From CAZTKP01 sp964614215 (lineage in GTDB: Bacteria > UBP6 > UBA1177), in assembly GCA_964614215.1 (NCBI GenBank), contig CAZTKP010000165.1, positions 1 through 5,651 of the forward strand: DNA of 5,651 bases, given 5' to 3'. A program made the position numbers and the translations under genes. A model generated the notes under the pieces. It saw only the letters and a list, made by a program, of their open reading frames with translations, searched no databases and was not told the origin of the DNA. Positions 1 to 4,943 of the stretch are shown in pieces; within the stretch, counting starts at the first letter, position 1, and each line of letters begins with the position of its first letter.

Positions 1-2773
1 TTCCCTGTCTGACCGCCCATGCATTCTCATCCTGCGTCATCTGGAACTTTTCTCTAAAATATTCGTAGAGAATTTCCTGGATCTCAAGCGGATTATCCAT
101 GCTTACAAGTGGTCGCCAGTATTCAACGTTGTTACTCTTGAAAAAGTCATTTTCCCTTGTGAAAACCGCGTTTACAACTTCAGGAGTTCCCATCTGAATT
201 ACACATGCGTTGTTCCCGAGAGTGTTTTTTACAGAAGAGTGAAGATGAGTAATTATCGGAAAGCAGATGTGAGTGCAGTCTGTTTTTTCAATGAGATCAT
301 GAATATGCGCAGGTGCAACTTTTGCAGGAAAACACGGATCAATAGCTCCCCATTTGTTTCCTCTGTCCCAGAGTTCCGGAGTAGTGTAGTCGCTGTAGAC
401 AACTTTCATGCCCAGAGACCTGAAATAGCTTGAAAAGAAGGGCGTGTAGAGATACATATTGAGAACCTTGGGAATTCCGATCACCATCTCTTTTCTTTTT
501 TCAATGATCTTAGTTCCTGAAGCTCTGAAAGTTTCTCCAGTATACTCACGAAGCTCACTTTCAGGATAGTATTCACGCTGATGAATTTTCTCGCCGTTTG
601 TCGGAGTTTCTTCAATATCAAAGTCTGAAAAGACAAGCTCAGCAGCCTCATCAACAAGGTTTCTAACACTTTCAAGCTTTGTGTTGCGTTCTTTTTCAAG
701 TTCACGCATATTCTCAGCACTGTCAGCCATTCCCCTTTCACACTGATAGCCTGAAATAAATCGGACATCTCTTCCGTCAGCAGTTTTAATATCAACGAAA
801 GTTCTTGCGCATTTATTTGTGCAGAATCTGCATCTTGTTGTCTCGTCGTTGGTTGTTATAAATTCAATTTTTGAACCGTTCTCAATTCCTGAAAAAGTCG
901 TTTTTTCAAGATTGGATTCAAGAACTTCGATAGCAGCTCCGACAGCTCCGCAGATATCAGAATATTTATGAACGAAGATCTCTGCATCAGGAACTTTGTC
1001 CAGAATGTAATCGACCTGAGCTTTGACTGCAGCAAGATTTTTCTGAGTTCCGCCCTGAAGAACAAAACGCTTGCCGAACTTTGCAATGTGAGGTTCCTGA
1101 ACAACGTAGTTCCAGATGTTCTTCGGAAGAACAAGAGCAAGCCCTGCCATGATCTCTTCCTTTGTCCACCCAAGCTGCTGAAAGTTGACCTTATCCTGTT
1201 CCATAAAAACAGCACATCCGTAGTTGAAAGCAGGAGCTTTACGAGCTTTAAAAGCGTGCTCTGCGTACTTATCGACAGGAAGGTTGAATTGAGCGGCCAT
1301 TCCCTGAAGAAAGAAGCCGTTTCCTGCGCTGCACTGAGTATTAAGTCTGAAATCGACAACTCTTCCATGTTTCATGAAAAGAACTTTAATATCCTGACCG
1401 CCGACATCACATATCATGTCAATTTCACCGTACTCGGCGACTGAAGATTTCATGTGTGCGACAGTTTCAACGATGGATCTGTCAATATCAAAAGCCGTCT
1501 TTAAGATCGATGATGCGTAGCCTGTGACCGCACTTCCGATTATGTCGAACTTAATTTCGTTCTTCTTTTCATGTTCAAGCATGTTGATGAACATTTTTCT
1601 GACATCTTCAATGGGGTTTCCGCTTGAAAGAATGTAGTCTTTGTATATGACGTTCTTTTTCTCATCAATGAGTGCAAGTTTTGTGCTTGTTGAACCGCCG
1701 TCAATTCCCAGATAACACTTAATAGTCGATCCTTTTTCAAATTCAGGAGCAATAAACTTGGGAATGGAGTATTTCTTTGCAAACTCTTCAATTTCTTCAT
1801 CACTTTGAACTAATCCCGCAACGACTGCGCCGGATGCTTCAAGTTTTTTAAGTCTTCCTGAAGAAATATATTCATCAAGTTTATCAAGGTTCTCAAAATG
1901 TTTTTCCTTGTCATCTGTTGCTGAGATCTCAGCCTTTTTCTTTCCGAAAAGAACGGCTCCGGCAGCAGCAAAGAACTGTGAATCCTCCGGAACGAAGATG
2001 GCTTCTTCAAGGTTTTGAGTGTCAGGTTCCCACTTATGGATATTCCATGTCTCAGGAAGCATGTCTCGCCACACATCAGTCAGGGCGGGAAGGTATGTGT
2101 GAGGTCCGCCGAGAAGCAGAACCTTGTCTTTAAGCACGTTTCCTCTGACAAGAACTTCAAGATTCTGTTTAACGATCGCAGCACACAGAGAAATAAAGAT
2201 AGCTTCCTTGTCAACTCCTGCCTTGAGAAGTCCCACAACGTCAGTTTCAGCAAAAACACCGCATTTAGCGGCAATATGATGAACAGTCTGATCAGTTTTT
2301 CTTATTTTTGCCGCTTTTAACGGATCAAGACCTATCTTGTCTAAGATCTTGTCTATTGTTGCACCGGTTCCGCCTGCACATTTATCGTTCATGAAAGTGA
2401 GAGTGGAGCGGTCGTCCTTTTCGCCTTTGAAAATAATGACCTTTGCGTCCTGACCACCAAGCTCTATCACAGAAGAAACATCAGGATGAAGTTTTTCGAC
2501 AGCATAACCCACAGCGTTAACTTCCTGAACGTAAACAGCATTTAAAGTTTCAGCGATAGATCTTGAACCTGAACCCGTGATAAAAAGTCTGAAAGTATGA
2601 CCTTCAAACTCCTGCGTGATAAGTGCAAGCATCTCGCGGACAAGCTCAGGCTGCCTCGTGTTGTGACGCTCGTACTTTTTCCACAGCATCTCATTATTTT
2701 TATCAAGAACGACAGCCTTAACAGTTGTCGAACCTACATCTATACCTACAAAAAGTTCGTTTCTATCAGTCAT
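1..2773 (-). CDS. Large acyl-CoA dehydratase activase-type ATPase with two BadF/BcrA domains and DUF2229 (3' end outside window)
   Basis: Seen: an uninterrupted minus-strand frame of 924 codons from ATG at 2773 to the window edge. Domain 1 (about residues 7-300) has GIDVGSTTVK at 10-19, ELGGQDAK at 104-111, CAGGTG at 132-137 and CGVFAE at 171-176. Domain 2 (about 353-610) repeats this with GIDGGSTSTK from 356, DVGGQDIK, CSAGNG at 481 and CAVF at 520. A C-x2-C-x3-C motif follows (C648, C651, C655), then a DUF2229-like region from about 762 with DPCFPAK. Known: the single-domain relative HgdC is a homodimeric ATPase holding one [4Fe-4S] cluster between subunits through two cysteines; ATP hydrolysis drives electron transfer to 2-hydroxyacyl-CoA dehydratase. 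Two-domain forms of about 1,400 residues are widespread in anaerobes and mostly uncharacterised, so about two thirds is visible here. Inferred: a cytoplasmic, oxygen-sensitive redox ATPase; its partner is unknown. The ATG is favoured because GIDVGST begins ten residues in and an in-frame stop lies at 2830-2828; a GGGGTGGG stretch just upstream is a weak ribosome-binding site. Family assignment is firm, substrate is not. Confidence 0.93.
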   Translation of the reverse strand, partial: MTDRNELFVGIDVGSTTVKAVVLDKNNEMLWKKYERHNTRQPELVREMLALITQEFEGHTFRLFITGSGSRSIAETLNAVYVQEVNAVGYAVEKLHPDVSSVIELGGQDAKVIIFKGEKDDRSTLTFMNDKCAGGTGATIDKILDKIGLDPLKAAKIRKTDQTVHHIAAKCGVFAETDVVGLLKAGVDKEAIFISLCAAIVKQNLEVLVRGNVLKDKVLLLGGPHTYLPALTDVWRDMLPETWNIHKWEPDTQNLEEAIFVPEDSQFFAAAGAVLFGKKKAEISATDDKEKHFENLDKLDEYISSGRLKKLEASGAVVAGLVQSDEEIEEFAKKYSIPKFIAPEFEKGSTIKCYLGIDGGSTSTKLALIDEKKNVIYKDYILSSGNPIEDVRKMFINMLEHEKKNEIKFDIIGSAVTGYASSILKTAFDIDRSIVETVAHMKSSVAEYGEIDMICDVGGQDIKVLFMKHGRVVDFRLNTQCSAGNGFFLQGMAAQFNLPVDKYAEHAFKARKAPAFNYGCAVFMEQDKVNFQQLGWTKEEIMAGLALVLPKNIWNYVVQEPHIAKFGKRFVLQGGTQKNLAAVKAQVDYILDKVPDAEIFVHKYSDICGAVGAAIEVLESNLEKTTFSGIENGSKIEFITTNDETTRCRFCTNKCARTFVDIKTADGRDVRFISGYQCERGMADSAENMRELEKERNTKLESVRNLVDEAAELVFSDFDIEETPTNGEKIHQREYYPESELREYTGETFRASGTKIIEKRKEMVIGIPKVLNMYLYTPFFSSYFRSLGMKVVYSDYTTPELWDRGNKWGAIDPCFPAKVAPAHIHDLIEKTDCTHICFPIITHLHSSVKNTLGNNACVIQMGTPEVVNAVFTRENDFFKSNNVEYWRPLVSMDNPLEIQEILYEYFREKFQMTQDENAWAVRQG

Positions 2774-2803
2774 TTTCCCACCCCGAAATTCGACAAAATC
2801 AGA

Positions 2804-2819
2804 TGTGATTTTTATCACG
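2804..2819. promoter_or_regulatory. CRP/FNR-family-like palindrome covering the -10 box
   Basis: The plus strand reads TGTGA, six bases, TCACG. Nine of ten arm bases match the TGTGA-N6-TCACA form bound by CRP-type regulators; the same bases also form GTGAT-N4-ATCAC, resembling FNR and HcpR-type sites. The six-base centre coincides exactly with the proposed -10 box at 2809-2814, a position where a bound protein would be expected to block RNA polymerase. The palindrome is seen directly. The regulator family and the repressive role are inference, and a palindrome of this size can occur by chance in AT-rich DNA. Confidence 0.45.
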
Positions 2820-2837
2820 CTATCATTTCACTGTCAA
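2809..2837 (-). promoter_or_regulatory. Sigma70-type promoter of the activase gene
   Basis: On the minus strand there is a perfect -35 box TTGACA (2837-2832), a 17-base spacer, and a -10 box TAAAAA (2814-2809, four of six consensus positions). Transcription would start near 2802, giving a leader of roughly 28 bases before the ATG at 2773. The position and optimal spacing support a dedicated promoter, so the activase need not depend on read-through from the lipoprotein gene that ends at 2880. No start site has been measured; this is a consensus match only. Confidence 0.65.
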
Positions 2838-2879
2838 ATTAAAGACGATGTTCTACTTGGATTCAAAACTAGGTTGGTA

Positions 2880-4757
2880 TTAATTTAGACGGTTAATATT
2901 GAGATTAATTACACCTGTTGTAATTAAGTTTGTGCTTTTATTGCCTACACTATCGTATAATGAAGTAGGTGTTGGTTTGATTTCAATGGTTGCACTGCCA
3001 TCTGACTGATTTCCAGAAACATTCAGGAAGAATCTGAGAGTGGTTTCTCCGCCTGAAAGAGCCGTTGCATTTTCTGATATAATATTGTCATTCTGTTTAA
3101 CTGATGCAATTGTTACATTAGTTACTCCGGCATCACCGTTATCAGTATAAGTAAGAGAGAAGTCGGATGTATTAACAGCAGTTGAATGATTAATATCTCC
3201 GTAAACACCTTCAGAGAAAACTACATCAATATATGAATTGTCGTCTGCAAGAAGAGTATCAGAACCAGCATTAATAGTTGCACCAGTAGTGTCATAATTA
3301 ATATTGACTGCTGATGAGTTCTTAGAAACATAACCATCAGAGTTTGTTATCTGGGCGGTAACAGAAACATCAGTTCCCGTTGCTACTCCACCACCATTAG
3401 TGAGATCAATTGAACCTGTTGTTGTATTTCCATCTCCAATGGTGACAGTGCTATAAGTGACATTTTCAGTTGTTCCACCAAAAACTGGTGTTACTGCATC
3501 GTCAGAAGCTGTTGCAGTCATGCCCACAGTGTTTGTATTGGTAAATATGATTGTGAGTTTATCTCCGTCATCAATTGAAACACCAGGTCTAACTAGTACA
3601 GATGTTTTCCCATCACGGTTTACGGCGCCAGCAGGTGCCCAGGCACCACCATCCTGTGCAGCGATCAAAGTTTCAGCAGTAGGAAGTGAAGGCGTAGCCG
3701 GAATTGTTCCGCCTGTAACTGCTGCACTTTCATTTCCTGTATTGCCATCATAGGAGGTAAATTTCAGAATATCACCGGGTGTTAGCATGTTGGCGTTTGC
3801 TGAAAGAACTCCAGTAAAAGTTGTCAGGTTAACACCTGTTTTTGCATCAAAGACAAGAGGCTCATTATTGTAATAAATATGAAATTTATCTGTGCTTTCA
3901 GACTGGTCGGTTAGTCCCGCAACAGAGTTTGTGATCTGTCCTGTTTCCATATTGCAGACGACTTCTGCAGTAGCAATATCAGGAACATTTGGAATTGTTC
4001 CATCTGCAACAAGAGCAGATTCATCACCAGCGGCATTAACAAGAGAATATTTAACAGTATTACGGGCAGGAATAAGGGCTGCAGTGTCACTGCCATATGT
4101 TCCTGCTGTAGCGTCTCCTGCAATTGTTGAGGTGGTTTTAGTATTAACATCATAGAGAACGATTGTATCTTCAGCAGTCAGACCAATGTCTGTCACAGCA
4201 TAGAGCCTGTGTTTTGACGTTGCAGCATTATAACGAACACCAAGTTTTGCAACTGGAATGTCTGTATCTCCAGTATCTCCGGTATCTCCGGTATCTCCGG
4301 TATCTCCGGTATCTCCGGTATCTCCGGTATCTCCCGTATTTCCCGTATTTCCCGTATTTCCCGTATTTCCCGTATTTCCTACGTCCATATCGTCCACTTC
4401 GTCCGTGTCCGTCCCAGCATCTCCAGTATCGCCAGTATTTCCTGTATCACCAGTGTTTCCTGTGTCCGTGTCGTCCATTTCGTTGCGGGGCGGGCCGGTA
4501 GGGCCGGGTTCTCCGGTGTCTCCGGTATCGCCGGTGTTACCTGTGTTTCCGGTGTCTCCAGTGTCACCGGTATCACCGGTATCTCCGGTATCTCCGGTAT
4601 TTCCATCATCGCCTGTGTTCCCCGAATCTTCTGAGTCATCTGCTACAACAATGTCATTGTCATTTGTCTGATCGTCATCATTTTTGTTGTTTTCTTTTTC
4701 ACAACCAGTAAACAAGATTAGAAACAAGAAAATTAAAAACATCATCGACTTTTTCAT
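2880..4757 (-). CDS. Repeat-rich secreted lipoprotein with Gly-Asp/Asn-Thr stalk and Ig-like beta modules
   Basis: I do not recognise a named family for the whole 625-residue protein. Seen: MKK, a hydrophobic segment (about 5-18) and the lipobox-like LFTGC ending at Cys19, so it is probably exported by Sec and lipidated at Cys19. Residues 20-45 are a hydrophilic Asp/Asn-rich linker. Residues 46-165 are a stalk with glycine at every third position in three blocks (46-88, 100-115, 127-163), mostly GDT and GNT, with one proline-bearing GEPGPTGPP stretch; two acidic linkers interrupt it. Residues about 169-259 and 260-356 are two similar modules ending in GTIPNVP and GTIPATP. Residues about 357-488 and 490-620 are Thr/Asn/Asp-rich and beta-like; the last has IDVVFSEGVYG and a final YDSVGNKS, recalling bacterial Ig-like (SbsA/Big-type) domains. 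Inferred: a lipid-anchored surface stalk displaying beta-sandwich modules, perhaps adhesive or structural. The ATG at 4757 is chosen over an in-frame TTG at 4769 because GGAG lies six bases before the ATG and overlaps that TTG. Function is unknown. Confidence 0.88.
   Translation of the reverse strand: MKKSMMFLIFLFLILFTGCEKENNKNDDDQTNDNDIVVADDSEDSGNTGDDGNTGDTGDTGDTGDTGDTGNTGNTGDTGDTGEPGPTGPPRNEMDDTDTGNTGDTGNTGDTGDAGTDTDEVDDMDVGNTGNTGNTGNTGNTGDTGDTGDTGDTGDTGDTGDTGDTDIPVAKLGVRYNAATSKHRLYAVTDIGLTAEDTIVLYDVNTKTTSTIAGDATAGTYGSDTAALIPARNTVKYSLVNAAGDESALVADGTIPNVPDIATAEVVCNMETGQITNSVAGLTDQSESTDKFHIYYNNEPLVFDAKTGVNLTTFTGVLSANANMLTPGDILKFTSYDGNTGNESAAVTGGTIPATPSLPTAETLIAAQDGGAWAPAGAVNRDGKTSVLVRPGVSIDDGDKLTIIFTNTNTVGMTATASDDAVTPVFGGTTENVTYSTVTIGDGNTTTGSIDLTNGGGVATGTDVSVTAQITNSDGYVSKNSSAVNINYDTTGATINAGSDTLLADDNSYIDVVFSEGVYGDINHSTAVNTSDFSLTYTDNGDAGVTNVTIASVKQNDNIISENATALSGGETTLRFFLNVSGNQSDGSATIEIKPTPTSLYDSVGNKSTNLITTGVINLNINRLN
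4264..4380 (-). repeat. 13-unit 9-bp tandem repeat encoding (Asp/Asn-Thr-Gly)n
   Basis: There are thirteen consecutive 9-base units. Eight are gtatctcc plus one variable base, and the five next to position 4380 are gtatttcc plus c or t (plus-strand spelling). In the coding frame the units read GATACCGGA (Asp-Thr-Gly) or AATACGGGA (Asn-Thr-Gly), and most copies of each type are identical even at silent positions. The array encodes the last block of the lipoprotein stalk. Because the unit is a multiple of three, gain or loss of units would change stalk length without shifting the frame. Confidence 0.95.
4417..4461 (-). repeat. Five diverged 9-bp units encoding the middle Gly-X-Thr block
   Basis: Five units in the same phase as the array at 4264-4380 (gcatctcca, gtatcgcca, gtatttcct, gtatcacca, gtgtttcct in plus-strand spelling) encode stalk residues of roughly 100-115. 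No two adjacent units are identical, so this block looks older than the homogeneous array. It is flanked on both sides by sequence encoding acidic linkers. Confidence 0.85.
4516..4623 (-). repeat. Diverged 9-bp tandem array encoding the first Gly-Asp/Asn-Thr block
   Basis: About twelve 9-base units in register encode stalk residues from roughly 46 to 81. Units vary at silent positions (gtgtctccg, gtatcgccg, gtgttacct, gtgtcaccg and others), with a run of two identical gtatctccg copies at 4579-4596. The unit at 4606-4614 has drifted furthest. On the 4515 side the array passes into the proline-bearing GEPGPTGPP stretch. Confidence 0.85.
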
Positions 4758-4763
4758 GGAATT

Positions 4764-4767
4764 CTCC
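4764..4767 (-). promoter_or_regulatory. Ribosome-binding site that fixes the lipoprotein start
   Basis: The minus strand reads TTTGGAGAATTCCATG. GGAG lies six bases before ATG (4757-4755), an ideal spacing. An in-frame TTG at 4769 would add four residues, but it overlaps this Shine-Dalgarno sequence and has no good one of its own, so ATG is the better start and the mature signal peptide begins MKK. Confidence 0.8.
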
Positions 4768-4800
4768 AAATTTTCACAAATATAAATTCAAACAGAAAGA

Positions 4801-4896
4801 CTATACAGGTATAAAATATTTTAACCAGAAAATTGAACCAGACAGCTCAGAGTGGTTTGTTGTAAAAAGTGAGTTGTACAGACAAGTATGATAAAT
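4801..4896 (-). pseudogene. Remnant of a beta-helix (Pmp-like) coding repeat
   Basis: Positions 4828-4885 align without gaps to 5331-5388 inside the neighbouring beta-helix gene, with 49 of 58 bases identical by my count. The minus-strand frame encodes CLYNSLFTTNHSELSGSIF, against YLYNSLFTANHSEQSGSVF in the intact gene. Five of the nine differences are silent and the other four give C/Y, T/A, L/Q and I/V, so the copy probably diverged while still coding. The frame is bounded by TAG at 4899-4897 and TAG at 4803-4801, has no credible start and spans only about 31 codons, so it appears to be a dead fragment of a paralogous gene or of a duplicated repeat. It could alternatively be a partial duplication that landed here by recombination. 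Confidence 0.7.
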
Positions 4897-4943
4897 CTAA
4901 AATTTCAGTTAGGTAATCTTGCCAAATAATTCGAGTTTTGGTT

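Larger units (their letters stand above)
2774..2879. other. Intergenic region between lipoprotein stop and activase start
   Basis: This 106-base spacer holds the activase promoter and its overlapping palindrome. I see no GC-rich hairpin followed by a T run after the lipoprotein stop, so there is no recognisable intrinsic terminator, and some read-through from the lipoprotein gene into the activase is possible. No small open frame with a convincing ribosome-binding site is present. Confidence 0.7.
4758..4943. other. AT-rich intergenic region upstream of the lipoprotein gene
   Basis: This 186-base spacer contains the beta-helix remnant described separately and, nearer the lipoprotein ATG, a very AT-rich stretch at about 4775-4830. 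Several -10-like hexamers occur there on the minus strand, including TATAGT, TATATT and TAAAAT, but none has a good -35 box at 16-18 bases, so I do not assign a promoter. After the beta-helix stop (4944) there is only a loose GTTTTG/CAAAAC inverted repeat with a 14-base loop, too weak to call a terminator. Confidence 0.6.

Noticed and set aside
856..1368. Minus-strand open frame of 170 codons in another frame
   Set aside because: It overlaps the activase coding frame on the same strand and has low-complexity Leu/Ser composition without family signature; the activase frame carries the conserved cysteine and phosphate-binding motifs.
968..1444. Plus-strand open frame of 158 codons
   Set aside because: It lies entirely antisense to the second ATPase domain of the activase, has no recognisable domain or ribosome-binding site, and the opposite strand encodes clear conserved motifs.
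2784..2792. Small near-palindrome cgaaattcg in the activase leader
   Set aside because: Nine bases with four-base arms is expected by chance in a sequence of this length and has no supporting context.
4264..4623. CRISPR array
   Set aside because: The repeats are contiguous 9-bp coding units without unique spacers, in frame with a lipoprotein gene.
4163..4671. Plus-strand open frames rich in Val-Ser-Pro and Tyr-Leu-Arg repeats
   Set aside because: These are reverse-strand readings of the 9-bp repeats in the lipoprotein stalk. The short repeat lacks stop codons in several frames, so long shadow frames are expected.
4758..4769. TTG start at 4769 for the lipoprotein
   Set aside because: The TTG overlaps the GGAG ribosome-binding site that serves the ATG at 4757, and the signal peptide is more typical from MKK.
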